DNA of 64,000 nucleotides from Karstenula rhodostoma CBS 690.94 (GCA_010093485.1 MU001506.1:1116001-1180000); one strand, 5' to 3'; positions 1 to 10,641 are shown, counted from the stretch's first letter. Notes: generated from the letters alone by a model not told the origin. Translations and numbers: made by a program.

Positions 1-855
1 TATGGCTCGAATCTGTGCAAAGAGACGTTCAGGGAGAAGAGAGGCATCAAGCCTCGGTCGCAGATCAATGTTCTTGTACCTTCACTACGGTTGACCTTCG
101 ACTTGCCGGGTGTTCCCTACATTGAACCATGTTTTGGAAACAGCGCGATGCGGGACCCCGACGCGATGGGCAGCGAAGATTACCATAAGGATCGTTGGAA
201 GAAAGGCCTCGTAGGTTGCGTATACGAAGTGACACCGAGCGACTATGCGCACATCATTGCGACCGAAGGAGGCGGAACAGGATATCGGGATGTATTGGTG
301 GATTGCTACCCGTTGTCTGATAGCGACACCGTCCCCGAAAAGCCTACCACGCAGCGGTTCGTCGCACATACGTTGTTCGCGCCCCCGGACAAATCGCACG
401 CCCGGCCAGATCCCTCGTATGCTCAACCTTCGGCACGCTACCTCAACCTGATCACCACTGGCGCCGCCGAACTCGCCCTCCCGCGCGAGTACCGGGCCTA
501 TCTGAACGAGATCCGGACGTACACCATCACAACCAAACGGCAGCAGATGGGCAAAGTGCTGTTCGTCTCGACATGGTGGCCGTTTCTGCAGTTGCTGTTC
601 GCACTCAACACCCAATTCCAAGACGACAAGGGAAGGAGTCCGCCCTGGTTGGCACAATTAGCAACGTTGCTGTTCATGGGAGTCTGGCGTAGTTATGATG
701 GGGCTTTTAAGAAAGCTTTTGGAGATGGCGAGAGAACCGAAGGGGATGAGACATCAAGCAAAAGAGGAAACGGAATGAACGAAGAGCAATGGAGAAGAAT
801 TGGTGAAGAGAACGGATGGTTCCGCAGTAATGGAAAGATGGAGCATATGGCATAG
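1..855 (+). CDS. Gamma-glutamylcyclotransferase-like protein (GliK/GGCT fold), 5' truncated
   Basis: The frame is open from base 1 and runs 284 codons to TAG, so the true start lies outside the window. The first visible residues are YGSNL, the substrate-loop signature of the gamma-glutamylcyclotransferase fold. ATEGGGTGYRDVLVDCYPL carries the glutamate expected of the catalytic Glu in this family. Family members release 5-oxoproline from gamma-glutamyl peptides; GliK-type relatives act in epipolythiodioxopiperazine pathways, but nothing else here suggests such a cluster. The C-terminal third has two hydrophobic stretches (around VLFVSTWWPFLQLLFAL and LATLLFMGVW), so the protein may be membrane-associated, as in many fungal homologues. 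The family call is fairly secure; the substrate is not known. Confidence 0.75.
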   Translation, partial: YGSNLCKETFREKRGIKPRSQINVLVPSLRLTFDLPGVPYIEPCFGNSAMRDPDAMGSEDYHKDRWKKGLVGCVYEVTPSDYAHIIATEGGGTGYRDVLVDCYPLSDSDTVPEKPTTQRFVAHTLFAPPDKSHARPDPSYAQPSARYLNLITTGAAELALPREYRAYLNEIRTYTITTKRQQMGKVLFVSTWWPFLQLLFALNTQFQDDKGRSPPWLAQLATLLFMGVWRSYDGAFKKAFGDGERTEGDETSSKRGNGMNEEQWRRIGEENGWFRSNGKMEHMA

Positions 856-1297
856 ATATTGTAGTGCTATCTTGAGACCGGTCTTCGAGTAGATAGATGA
901 ACCCATTTTTAACTATGGTGTACCAACGAAGCCTAGAGGGAGAGACGCAAAATGCATAATTGACCACGCTTACAACGCTGGTCATGGCATAGGTGGTCTG
1001 GATCGCGGATAGAGCAGTACAGATCAGGCTGCTGCATTTAAGCGAGGTGCTGGCCGCAGGCATCAACCGTAGCGCGATTCAGTCGCCGCGGTTTTTCCAG
1101 GCAACATAAACACTAGTGCCCAATTTGTGGTATTAGCGTTGACCAGCATCGCGTTCGAAGGCGATTTTCTTACGGGTATTTGAAGTTAATAGTCGTCCAC
1201 GAAACAATTGAACATCACAAGCAATAGCTCAACGTTTTCTGCTTCCACCTCTTCCTTTCTGAACTTCCCCTGATCTAAGGCTTCAACTTCTTTCAAA
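856..1297. other. Intergenic, 442 bp
   Basis: This lies between two plus-strand genes, so it holds the 3' end of the first and the promoter and leader of the second. The start at 1298 has a good fungal context (TTCAAAATGC). Small antisense open frames here look like chance. I see no RNA gene or repeat. Confidence 0.6.
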
Positions 1298-1930
1298 ATG
1301 CCTGGAATCATAATCGTTACCGCGGAAGGCGCCGATGCACCCCTCATCAATCGTCTCCTACTCCACGTCCGAGATTGGGAGTTCATGGGCGGCGATCTCG
1401 ACGACTCCGACATGTTCACGGTCTTGACCACCCAAGAGGAATTGCCCAAACCCCAACAGGCTGGCAATGAACTCATCACGCGACCTCCAATCCAGGATTT
1501 CTCGGACAATGAATGGGAAGGTCTCTCGTTGGAGGAAGTAGAGAGGATCATGATTGACAAAGATACCGAGAAGGATGGCTGTACGTCGCTGTTCCTCCTG
1601 CTCGATGACGAGGGCGTGGAAAACCAGACCATCCTGGTCTTCAACCGCGGGGGGAACGACCCTGAGGAGGACAGTTTCGGGTACGTTGACGAGTTCAACA
1701 AGATGCGCGTTCCGTGGGAGTGTGTGTATAGTATGTGGTGCAACTTGGACATTGCGAACATGGGCTTTGATGAGTTCAGTACGGAGGAAGAAGGGCTAGA
1801 CTCGACCAAAGGAGGCGCCCCGCGCCGATGGTGGACCTACAAGAACTTCATGGATGAAGGGCATTATGAGCCGTTTAAGGCGAAGGCCGAGGACGCGATC
1901 AAGGAGCTTAAGAAGCTAGATCTCGCTTGA
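1298..1930 (+). CDS. DUF6924-like protein, 210 aa
   Basis: Single-exon gene starting MPGIIIVTAEGAD and ending KKLDLA. From memory the layout matches the DUF6924 family found in fungi and actinobacteria: an N-terminal beta strand, an acidic DNEWEGLSLEEVERIM segment, a hydrophobic strand (SLFLLLDD), and a conserved C-terminal block around WECVYSMWCNLDIANMGFDEF. The last block, where a 'NNLxIANMxFxEF' sequence follows a Trp, is the main basis for the call. No signal peptide or membrane segment is visible, so it is probably cytosolic. No biochemical role is known to me. The gene stands 442 bp after its upstream neighbour and converges on the GNAT gene with only 155 bp between stop codons. Confidence 0.7.
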   Translation: MPGIIIVTAEGADAPLINRLLLHVRDWEFMGGDLDDSDMFTVLTTQEELPKPQQAGNELITRPPIQDFSDNEWEGLSLEEVERIMIDKDTEKDGCTSLFLLLDDEGVENQTILVFNRGGNDPEEDSFGYVDEFNKMRVPWECVYSMWCNLDIANMGFDEFSTEEEGLDSTKGGAPRRWWTYKNFMDEGHYEPFKAKAEDAIKELKKLDLA

Positions 1931-2085
1931 TGGGGGAGTCGGATTCCAAGTTGCGAGTTTCACAAGGAGCGTCTGTCCCAATGTTATCTGCCAGCTAAAT
2001 GCGGACCCGCCTGAAGCACCTTGTTCAGTAACATCGATACGAAGCAGCAATCACAGTTGCCTGCTTGGGTTGTGTGAGATTACCC

Positions 2086-2850
2086 TTAATCCACCTCATA
2101 GACTGCGATCTGCTTCGCCAACCCCTCGGGACAAACCTCATCCCCATCCCAAGTCATCTTTTCTTTCTCCACGAAGCCCTCTTTGAGATAAACTCTCATA
2201 CCCATAGGCGGTCCCACAACACCCTGACCCACCTTGTTCACCCGGCTATACTCCAGCGCCCACCTCACCAACTTGGTCCCATGCCTCCTTCCCCAATATG
2301 CCGGATGGGTGACCAGCATATCCAACTCCACCAGCCTCTCAAACCCACATCGCGCACGCGCCGCCTTCTCTACCCCTAGCATTGCGTCGAAATGTCCCTG
2401 ATGCCGATCTCTCATTCTCAACTCCGGTTTCGACGGCAGTTCGGCGCTCTCTAGAACCCTTCCTTCTGCCTCTCGCCACACCCGTCCGCGCTCAGTCCCA
2501 ACGTTCAACACCAAGGTCGCTACGGGAACTTGATCGCCTCCCTTGACATCATCCCCAAGACCTGTCGTCACGCCCTCGGGGAAATGCGCCTCTGTTTTCG
2601 AGCGTTCGGAAGGGTCAAGGGCATCGGTGGCCACTAGTACGATGAATTGTGGGTCTTCAAGATATCGTATCGACCACGCCATGTATTGTGCGAGCATATC
2701 CTCCGGGTACTGGGGGTAGTACGGGCGGTACCATTTGGTGTTTGGGGAGTAGTGGAAGGAGGCGACGAAGAGGAGCCCAAGACGCGGAATATCGGAGGGA
2801 AGGGCTGGGCGGATGCCTGGTGGGAGTGGAGGGTGCTGGATTTGAGACAT
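2086..2850 (-). CDS. GNAT-family N-acetyltransferase, 254 aa
   Basis: Intronless minus-strand gene beginning MSQIQHPPLPPGIRPALPSDI, the typical N-terminal strand of a GNAT fold (xIRPAxxxDxxxL). The acetyl-CoA-binding region is ELDMLVTHPAYWGRRHGTKL, matching beta4 plus the motif-A pyrophosphate loop (R/QxxGxG/A, here RRHGTKL), followed by an amphipathic helix (VRWALEYS). The C-terminus (GMRVYLKEGFVEKEKMTW) fits the usual YxxxGF element. Such fungal GNATs acetylate small amines or peptides; the substrate cannot be told from sequence. A long insertion rich in charged residues (about 90-135) separates beta3 from motif A. Its promoter lies in 2851-3448. Confidence 0.8.
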   Translation of the reverse strand: MSQIQHPPLPPGIRPALPSDIPRLGLLFVASFHYSPNTKWYRPYYPQYPEDMLAQYMAWSIRYLEDPQFIVLVATDALDPSERSKTEAHFPEGVTTGLGDDVKGGDQVPVATLVLNVGTERGRVWREAEGRVLESAELPSKPELRMRDRHQGHFDAMLGVEKAARARCGFERLVELDMLVTHPAYWGRRHGTKLVRWALEYSRVNKVGQGVVGPPMGMRVYLKEGFVEKEKMTWDGDEVCPEGLAKQIAVYEVD

Positions 2851-3448
2851 CGATGTAGTTGAGGGTGGTCAGAGAAAACAACGGGGATCGAGTAGTTGCT
2901 TTTGTAGTTACATTGCTGTTTTATGTTATGAAAGCCATGTCAATTCCGGGCGGATCTCTGGACGCATGGGGTTTCTTCTGTTACTCCGCACTGTAGTTGA
3001 TTCCGAAGAGTCGCTTAGCGTCTAGCGCAATTAGGGCTAGCGAAGATATGGTGCCTCTGCTCTGCCGTGTTGAATCTTGGTGATATGTTCAAACGCGTAT
3101 TCAACCGTACTCAGGACCAATCACAGTGCTTGGAGCAAGATGTAATTCGGAGTATGATATTGGTGAACGCCTGCTTATGAAACCAAATGCATGCTTGCGT
3201 CTAGAGACGTTGTCTTATACGTACCATTTACATTCATGATCGTTCACCTCTACTAAATTCACGGCGTCATAGCCTACACATTCTTTTTCTGACCCCCAAT
3301 CCAGAGGTTTTCTACCCGACGAACGCGTTGGTTGGTATTAGCCGTACGAAGTACCATTACGAGGCAATCAATTCGTATTGACCTCGTCTCTCGTAACGTT
3401 CTTGGGCCTTGCATTTTGTTCCCGGTATCTGTGTCCTCTCGACCACTT
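2851..3448. other. Intergenic, 598 bp
   Basis: Promoter of the GNAT gene (minus strand) and 3' flank of the next minus-strand gene. No motif, repeat or RNA gene is evident. Short plus-strand frames near 3332-3710 are antisense shadows of the membrane-protein gene. Confidence 0.5.
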
Positions 3449-4188
3449 TCAGAACATGTTCAACATCCACCTGAAAGAGTACCACCCTGCATACAGCGCC
3501 ATCAAAAGAATGACGATCATTGCAACCATGACCCGTCCTCGCATCTCGAATGCGTCACTTATTTCCAGCTTAGCGATCTTTCTGATCTTCCTATGGAGAT
3601 GCCATGACCGGCGTTTCCTCTTTCTTGTACCCGAGCGTTGGCCTGGATTCAAGGAATCGGGTGGCTTTACGTGGGATGTTGAGCCGTGTCTACCCCATCT
3701 CGAGTCGTGAGAATATTGATACGGCTCGGGGTCGCGGAAGCTGACAAGACCGGAGTTTTTGGCCCGTGAGACGGCGTTCTGGGTGTCGATGAGGAAGAGG
3801 GAAACGAGGAACGATGTGAACAGGAAGGGCGTTAGGATGATCTGGGTTTAGTTAGCGCACGTCTTGGCGGAATCTTCGAGCCGGTTCTGGGGAGAGCTCT
3901 GGGGGTGAACTAAGGCGGTAGAGTGACAGCATTGCAGTATTCCACGGAAGTGCCGGGCTGCATACGTACCCGCTTGTACAGCGGCTCCTCCGGTACGTCC
4001 GCTCCGTTCGGCGGAGATGATGGCGGTGATGCAGTAAGGGGCTGATTTGCGGGGTGTCCAAGGCGGAGGAACGGATCATCTGAGCCCTTGTTCTTCTTGT
4101 GCCTTCTTCTAGCTGTAGGAGACGGTGGGGGGCTGGGTGGGAAGTGTTTCTGGCCATGTCGCTGTTGATGCGGCGCAGGCTCCATCAT
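3449..4188 (-). CDS. Hypothetical two-TM membrane protein, 203 aa
   Basis: Predicted exons are 3970..4188 and 3449..3841, joined through a 128-bp intron (donor GTACGT, branch GCTAAC, acceptor CCCAG) in phase 0. The N-terminus is a Pro/Ser-rich, basic, probably cytosolic tail (MMEPAPHQQRHGQK...) with the segment DPFLRLGHP. The join gives PLYKR-IILTPFLFTSFLVSLF, the first membrane helix, then a loop containing LVSFRDPEPYQYS and a basic stretch (RKRKRRSWHLHRKIRKIAKLE). A second helix (VMVAMIVILLMALYAGWYSF) lies close to the C-terminus. I recall uncharacterised Pezizomycotina proteins with the same order of blocks but no functional assignment. Splicing is supported by the appearance of the first TM helix only in the joined frame. 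Confidence 0.65.
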
Positions 4189-5240
4189 TTGACGAGCGTT
4201 GAAGGTGGCTGTAGCTGTAGCAGAGGGTCAAATACTTGGAACAGAAGACGTTGCATTCAGGTGTGAATTGATTTGGATTGAACTGGCATGTCGCGTGCAA
4301 CGACTGCGAGGCGTAGGTATATGAAGCGAGTCGCTTTGTCTGGCGGGTCCACGCGCGTCATTCCGTGGGTCCCGCGTGGGCTACTGTACACAGTACGGGC
4401 GTTGGGTTGGCGGGCTGGCTGGGGCTCTGGCACCGACGCGACCACCGCACGAGCTTCGTACTGTGTATGTCGAGGTTTCGGATTGGCGAGGTCCGATTGT
4501 TTCCATACCTAATCACGCTCGCCTTCTTCCCGAGCGTTGAGTCGATACCAAGCTCGCCTACCCCGAGATGCGCAACCACTTGGCTCCTACCGTCGGTGGC
4601 CCGGAACGCTCCCGGCCCCATGCCGCGGGGTGCGCAAGGCCTGCAGCGCGAGAAACACGAGCATGCTGATGCACACGGTGCGCTGACCGATGCTTCGCGG
4701 CGACGCCGGGGGTGGCAGAATGGAGGTGGTGATGAGTAGGGCGGTGCTTGGCGCGTGCTAGGCCACCGCTGGCGTTTGGTAGCGCAACCACGGCCAAATC
4801 GAGACCCCTGTGCGTGCGCCGCCTTTCATTCAGGACAGGCAACGCGTCCAGCCTGGTGCCTGGTGCCTGAGGGCCTGCTCCTGTATATGATTGCTGACAT
4901 GCCCAGGGCTGACCACCAACTCTTCTGCTTCTGTTTGTTTCTGGTCCATTACAAAGAATCCTTCGCTTAGTCAGACGCCCGGGACGAAAACCGGCGGAGA
5001 GCACAACCCAAACGAACCTCCAGTGTTTTGCGCACGCACCCAGCACATTCCCGCCATTTTGTTGCCTCGCTGTGATCCGGAGCGTACGAGCCCGAGCTGT
5101 AAGAGTGGGCTTACCGTCTCGCACACTTTATCTGACCGTCAAACGTGTGCGGAACCTTCCGGACGAACACCGTGGGACAGGGGCGGGGGCCGGGTCAACC
5201 TTAGTCACGACGTACTGTGGGAGCGAGGTCCACATTCAAG
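4189..5240. other. Divergent intergenic region, 1,052 bp
   Basis: Shared upstream region of the membrane-protein gene (minus) and the Zn2Cys6 regulator (plus). It is GC-rich around 4400-5150 and so carries long chance open frames on both strands (for example 4558-5124 minus), none with recognisable protein features. No TATA box is obvious near 5241. Confidence 0.5.
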
Positions 5241-7917
5241 ATGCCCAAGGAAGAGAGCTTGCCTACACGGAAGAAGATGAGGAAGGGGACTCATAGTTGC
5301 TTCGAATGTATGTTTACCCGTTCCATGTCTCGGTCCTGGATCGTTTCCTCTCTACCCGCGTCATCTTTTCTTTACTATAATCTGCTCCAAACCTTTTTCT
5401 ACGCCGCTCCCTCGAGAAGCAGTCGTTTCGAGTCAATCCATCTGTCAACACTCGCGCATCGACACCTATCTTCTTGATCATGAAGGGTCTTACCTAACCC
5501 TGACCCAGGCCGCCGGCGAAAGATCAGATGCATCTACCCAGTAGACAACCCAAACGTCTGCTCGGAATGCTTTGCGCGTGGCAGCCGCTGCATAGACCAG
5601 GAGAATGCTGACCCAGAGGTTGTCGTTGATCACAGGAAGAACCTTCGCGAGCGTGTCTCGCGGTTGGAGGCCCTCGTCGACTCTCTCCTCGAAGAGAAAA
5701 CAGATAGGAGCATCTCAGACTCCGTGTCTTTGTCACATTCAAACTCTGTATCAAGGACGCCCAACGTCGTCACAAAGGACACCTTCCCACCTACACCTCT
5801 TGCATCAGAAGCTTCGTCATCCATTAATATCCTCAAGGAAACACCAAGGGCACCATCAGAAAGGGGGCACCATGTGCCTATCTTATCTATCTTCGAGGAC
5901 GCTCTCAATGATGCCGAGGAGCGGATTAAAGCGCGTATGGAACCCCGGCGCAAGGACTTCGACCCTGCCTCGACCTCATCTGAGCGCTATACTCTGAGCT
6001 ACACGAATCCAGGCGACGTCATGGAGAGCGACAACTCGTTTGGTCAACAGGCCAAAAGAGAGCGTACCAAGCAAGCACTTCTCGCCATGCTACCTTCCTA
6101 TGAGAGACTTAGCAGGATCCTTACTACCAACAGCGAGTGGTGGCAAACTTGGCGACTGAAGTGCAGTGGCACATCTGCCAGTGATGAGACGCTGCCTCAG
6201 TTCGCTTCGAAGGCTCTGTCGTCGGGCAACATTGGCGCCTTAGGAACTGTTGTTCTAGCTGTCGGTATCTGCTCAGATGATGAGAAGGAGGTGGAGAAGT
6301 TCATTGAGATTGTCGATCGATGGGTGTTAGGGGACGACGAGTTCGCTGCCACTCTCGAAGGCATGGAGTGTCTAATCTTGAAGGCGAAATGGTATGCAGA
6401 TGTTGGCCAGCCGCGCCGCGCATGGCTCGCTTACCGGAAAGGCCTGATGTATACGCAACTCATGGTACGTTTTACAATACTGTGTACATGAAAAAGCTGA
6501 CGCTTTTTAGGGCCTCCACCGTAAACGCACGTCATCGGCAGCCCACGAATCTATTTGGTGGGCCCTGTATCACGGCGACCGCTTCCTCTCATTGCTCCTT
6601 GGTCTCCCTTACGGTATTTCAGATACACACTGCGACTTGACCCTACCCGATATCCCCAACGGATCATATATGGCACCACTGATCTTTATGACCAAATTGT
6701 CCATCCTTGCTGGCAAGGTCATCGACCGTAACCAGGGCATCGTTGAGCAGTCTTTTGCTTGGGCGCTCCAGCTCGATCAGGAGCTCGAAGATCTGTATAA
6801 GAAGCTGGACCCAGCATGGCTCGAATACTCCGAGCTACTCGCCGATATCGAAAGCAATGCCGCCGAGTTGCGTGAGAGAATAATGGTGCAGATGGTCTAC
6901 CACCAGATCCGGGTGTACCTGCACCTCCCCTTCATGCTCAAGTCAGCGGTGAACAGCCGCTTTACTTACAGCCGTACCGCCTGCGTCAACGGCTCGCGCG
7001 AAGTCCTAAAACTGTACCAAGCGCTCCGTACCGGAGAAGTACAGCCACTCTACGAATGCAAGGCCGTCGACTTTATTGGCTTCACTTCCGCGGTGCTGAT
7101 CGTCCTCGGCCTCTTCAATTATGGCGCGACCAACACACCGATATCTCCCGCCGCGCGCGAAGCCGACATCCGTCTCATTGAAATGTCCATTGACATCTTC
7201 AGACGAGCCTCCTCGGAGAAGGGCGGAAAGGTCGCCATGCAATCCGCCCAGGTTCTCGTGAAGATGCTGAAAAAATTGAAGACCGAGATGGGCCAGCCAG
7301 TCAGCAACAGCAGTGCGGACGACCTTGAAGACTGCGCCGGCGGGTCGGAGTTCGTGATCCCATACTTTGGCACTTTGCACATCCGCCGCGGTGGCCGCCC
7401 TGTCTCTCACACCGAAATGCGGCACGCCGACAAACAGACGAGTCTGGACGCGCGGAGCACGAGCCCCCTAAACACCACAACCAAAAGCACAAACGCACAA
7501 TTCACGCCTCGCTCCGACCTGACGAGCAACGCAGGCGATTTCTTCAGCCAGAGCACGACGAGCAACCCGGGCCTCGTGACGCCCTCGACGACGAACACGT
7601 CGGCGACGTCGCCGAACCAGACATCTGGCTTCACCGACCCCTTCATCTCGTACGACGGCTTCTACAACTGGGGCAACGCGCTAGACACGCAGTCGCAGGC
7701 CGGCACGGCAACGGGGACCCAGATCAACGACGACTCGTTGAATAACTTCCCGCTGCCGACGAATAACTTCTCCTGGCAGAACATGCCCATGGATATCGAC
7801 CAGGACTGGAGCTGGTTCTTGAATGACAGCGGGAACGGGAGTAATACCACGACGAACACGAATGCGGGTGTGAACCCGGATGTGTTTGCGCAACACGGAT
7901 TTGTAGGGTTCGGCTAG
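5241..7917 (+). CDS. Zn2Cys6 transcription factor with fungal-specific TF domain, 809 aa
   Basis: Exons 5241..5307, 5509..6464 and 6511..7917. The first intron (201 bp, branch CTAAC) splits the zinc cluster, and joining it gives CFECRRRKIRC, then C-SEC-FARGSRC: six cysteines in the Zn2Cys6 spacing. A short linker and coiled coil follow (HRKNLRERVSRLEALVDSLL), as expected for a dimer. The middle part carries the fungal-specific domain (PF04082 type): RAWLAYRKGLMYTQLM joined across intron 2 to GLHRKRTSSAAHESIWWALY and DRFLSLLLGLPYG. The C-terminus (about 640-809) is Ser/Thr/Asn-rich and low in complexity, suiting an activation region. It should bind CGG-type sites in nuclear DNA; the targets are unknown. 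It converges with the mS41 gene downstream. Confidence 0.85.
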
Positions 7918-8269
7918 AGATTGTAGCTACGGCGTGATTAGGTTAGATTAGTAGGGAAAGGGATGTATGATACGGGTGAGGATGCTCGCTAGCGTGGGGA
8001 TTTCGCCTTGTTTGATATGCGGGCGTTGGATGTGATCTCTGCTTATGCGCGAAGGAATTGAATGATTGACGCACGACTGAAACATGAATCCGGATGCGTG
8101 CTGGGGTCACCCAATGTTGATAGTTGACAGTGTGCTCACCATCGATCGCTCCTCAAGCTGAACACGGTATGGGTACATTGCAAAAGCGCCTGCCTGCTGA
8201 TGTAGCAAATTATACACTTCCTTTACTCGAACATGCCCTATGTTACAACCCGACTTCTTACACGCCAGT
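7918..8269. other. Convergent intergenic region, 352 bp
   Basis: The 3' flanks of the Zn2Cys6 regulator (plus) and mS41 (minus) meet here. I see no gene, repeat or strong hairpin. Confidence 0.5.
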
Positions 8270-8992
8270 CTACCTGGCCTTCTCCTTGTTCTCAGCAGCC
8301 CTCCTCTTGGCCCGCACCTCGGCCTTCCTCCTCTCACCACCATCCACCTTGTGTCCTCTCCTCGCTTCCCAGATGCCCTCTTGTAGCCGTATCCTTGCCT
8401 TCAGTCCGGCGGTTCCCTTGATTGGCTCGATGTAGCTACCCTTCAGCGTCTTCGCACCCTTGACTACCACGCCCTGTACACTGCTCAAAGAATCGATCGG
8501 CTCCGTCGGCACTTCGGCGCCCGCGGGGACATTGACGACGACCTTCCGGGTCCCGGGATCGTGCGTCGCTGTCGACATGGCAGAACGCGCGTGCATGCCG
8601 GGCACGGGGTGGGCTCCAACCGGCGCCTCCATGAGCTTCAGCTCCGCAACGCCGTCGGTGACGTGCTTGCAATCTCCGCCGATGCCGTACTCGCCATTGC
8701 GGAACTTCTCGCGCCAGTGGAGCAGGTATTTCCGTGATCTTGCAGGCTCAATGCCGAGTTCCTTCAGCTGGTGCGAGGAGAGGGTGAAGAGGGCTTCCCA
8801 CGAGGGTATCTTTGCGGCGTGTGCGGAGAGGCCTCGGCCGATGGCGGTGAGGAAGCTGGCGTGGTCGGGGATGAAGGGCGTCGGCTTGGGCGCGGGTCTG
8901 ATGGGGATTGAGTGCTGCAGGTTGCGGATGCAGATCTTGGGTGCCGACGCGGCGGTTGCGGCCGCGTTGAGAAGGGGTCGTCGGAGGATCAT
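8270..8992 (-). CDS. FYV4: Mitochondrial small ribosomal subunit protein mS41 (IGR motif), 240 aa
   Basis: The IGR motif is clear: FLTAIGRGLSAHAAKIPSWE, then LFTLSSHQLKELGIEPARSRKYLLHWREKFR, the SAM-like domain of yeast Fyv4/mS41, a structural protein of the mitochondrial small subunit. I chose the ATG at 8992 because MILRRPLLNAAATAASAPKI is Arg/Ala/Leu-rich and lacks acidic residues, as expected of a mitochondrial presequence. The frame stays open for 66 more codons upstream to an ATG at 9190, giving a Ser/Lys/Leu-rich extension that does not look conserved. The C-terminal third is basic (EARRGHKVDGGERRKAEVRA), fitting rRNA contact. It is head-to-head with ARPC1. Confidence 0.85.
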   Translation of the reverse strand: MILRRPLLNAAATAASAPKICIRNLQHSIPIRPAPKPTPFIPDHASFLTAIGRGLSAHAAKIPSWEALFTLSSHQLKELGIEPARSRKYLLHWREKFRNGEYGIGGDCKHVTDGVAELKLMEAPVGAHPVPGMHARSAMSTATHDPGTRKVVVNVPAGAEVPTEPIDSLSSVQGVVVKGAKTLKGSYIEPIKGTAGLKARIRLQEGIWEARRGHKVDGGERRKAEVRAKRRAAENKEKAR

Positions 8993-9314
8993 GCCGGCGG
9001 CTGTTGGCAGATGCTCAGCGAGAGTTCTTTCAAGAGGTGGTGCAGGACGCCAATCGTACTGTGCAGAGAGCGGAATGTCGGATGCGCCGACGTGACGGTC
9101 GAGTGGGCACTGGGGGACGTCTGCGGTGGCCCGTCTCGAAGCCAGAGACAACTTAGACAACTTAGACAACTTTTCGGATGTGCTTGGCATAACCGTGCGC
9201 CGACATCACAGCCCCTCCAGCCCGCATTCGAGCTCCACCGCACGCTGCTCCCCTCGCCCTCAGACTCGCGCATTGCAGTAGTAGAGAGTCTCCTATTGCC
9301 CCCGAACCGCTACA
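8993..9314. promoter_or_regulatory. Divergent promoter between mS41 and ARPC1, 322 bp
   Basis: The two start codons face away from each other, so both promoters must lie in this interval (only about 125 bp if mS41 starts at 9190). No TATA box is visible, as is usual for housekeeping genes. It contains a threefold 9-bp repeat (9146-9172). Confidence 0.6.
9146..9172. repeat. Three perfect tandem copies of a 9-bp unit
   Basis: AGACAACTT is repeated exactly three times. Read on the minus strand in the frame of the mS41 upstream extension it encodes KLS-type triplets. It lies in the divergent mS41/ARPC1 promoter. Confidence 0.9.
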
Positions 9315-10460
9315 ATGGCTCCTCCAGACGTGCACCATCTCTTCCACCATCCCATCGCGGACCACTCCTTCTCCGCCGACCGCCAGACGCTCGCGGTAGC
9401 TCGTGACAACGTCGTCGACCTGTTCCAGCGTTCCGACAACAAGTACACGCTGCAGGACGAGCTCACCGGCCACGACAAGACCGTCACTGGAGTCGACATC
9501 GCGCCCAACAGCGGCAAGATCGTGACGTGCTCGCAAGGTACCGCCCATCGCCCACGACGAGGTGAGCTAGGCAGCTAAACGGCGATTCCAGACCGCAACG
9601 CATACGTATGGGAGCCCACCCCCGAAGGCTGGAAGCCCACCCTCGTGCTGCTCCGCATCAACCGCGCTGCTACCTGCGTGCGCTGGGCCCCCTCGGAGAC
9701 CAAGTTCGCCGTGGGCTCCGGCGCCCGCCTCATCCCTGTGTGCTACTTCGAGGAGGAGGACAACTGGTGGGTGTCCAAGCACATCAAGAAGCCCATCCGC
9801 TCGACCATAACTGCCGTCGCATGGCACCCCAACTCGGTGCTTCTTGCTGCGGGCTCCACCGACGGCCACGCGCGCGTGCTGTCCGCCTTCGTCAAGGGCG
9901 TTGATGCGCGACCCGAACCTTCTGCGTGGGGAGAGCGGCTGCCCTTCAACACCGTGTGCGGCGAGTTCCTCAACAACACCGCCGGCTGGATCCACAGCGT
10001 CGCCTTCTCGCCTTCCGGAAACGCGCTCGCGTTCGCCGCCCATGACAGCACGCTCACCGTCGTCTACCCCTCTGCGCCCGAGGAACCGCCGAGCGCCGTC
10101 GTCAGCCTCAGCACGCAGGTCCTGCCCTTCATGTCGCTCGTCTGGTCCACCGAGTCCGAGATCATCGCTGCGGGGTACAACTGCGAGGCCTACCGTCTGC
10201 AGGGCGACGAAAACGGCTGGCAGCTCGCCGGCAGCCTGGAGAGCAAGGGCCGCCCGGGCGTGCAGGACTCGAGAGAGGAGTCTGCGTTGAACATGTTCAA
10301 GCAGATGGATCTCAAGGGCAGCACCAAGGACGATACGAAGCTGAAGACGGTGCATCAAAACACCATCTCCACGATTCGCAGCTTCGAGGAGAGCGATGGG
10401 CAGGTTACCAAGATCAGCTCAACTGGTGTTGATGGCAGGGTTGTTATCTGGACGTTATAG
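9315..10460 (+). CDS. ARC40: Arp2/3 complex subunit 1 (ARPC1/Arc40), WD40 protein, 363 aa
   Basis: Exons 9315..9537 and 9592..10460, with a 54-bp phase-1 intron that splits the codon for Asp in DRNAYVW. The protein begins MAPPDVHHLFHHPIADHSFS, as ARPC1 proteins do, and continues through WD40 blades: GHDKTVTGVDIAPNSGKIVT, RAATCVRWAPSETKFAVGSG, STITAVAWHPNSVLLAAGS, WIHSVAFSPSGNALAFAAHD and the closing GVDGRVVIWTL. The variable loop near residues 290-330 (SALNMFKQMDLKG) matches the ARPC1 insert that contacts nucleation-promoting factors and actin. The protein is part of the seven-subunit complex that nucleates branched actin at endocytic patches. Length fits the family (about 370-385 aa). Confidence 0.93.
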
Positions 10461-10641
10461 GACCCGCAACCAGGAGATCTGAGTGGCAAGTGTCGAGATA
10501 TTGATATAGATGAACACATCATATCGCTATGCTGCAAGCTGTTTCTCTCGCGCCATACGATACGTACAGTTGCTACGGCTGACACTGACCAGCTACGATA
10601 CAATAACCACCCCCTTCGCCCTTCGCCTCCCAGCCCACTAC

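Noticed and set aside
4558..5124. 188-codon minus-strand open frame
   Set aside because: GC-rich promoter region with open frames on both strands, Arg/Ala/Gly-rich composition and no domain; treated as chance.
9567..10358. 263-codon minus-strand open frame opposite ARPC1
   Set aside because: Antisense shadow caused by GC-rich third positions.
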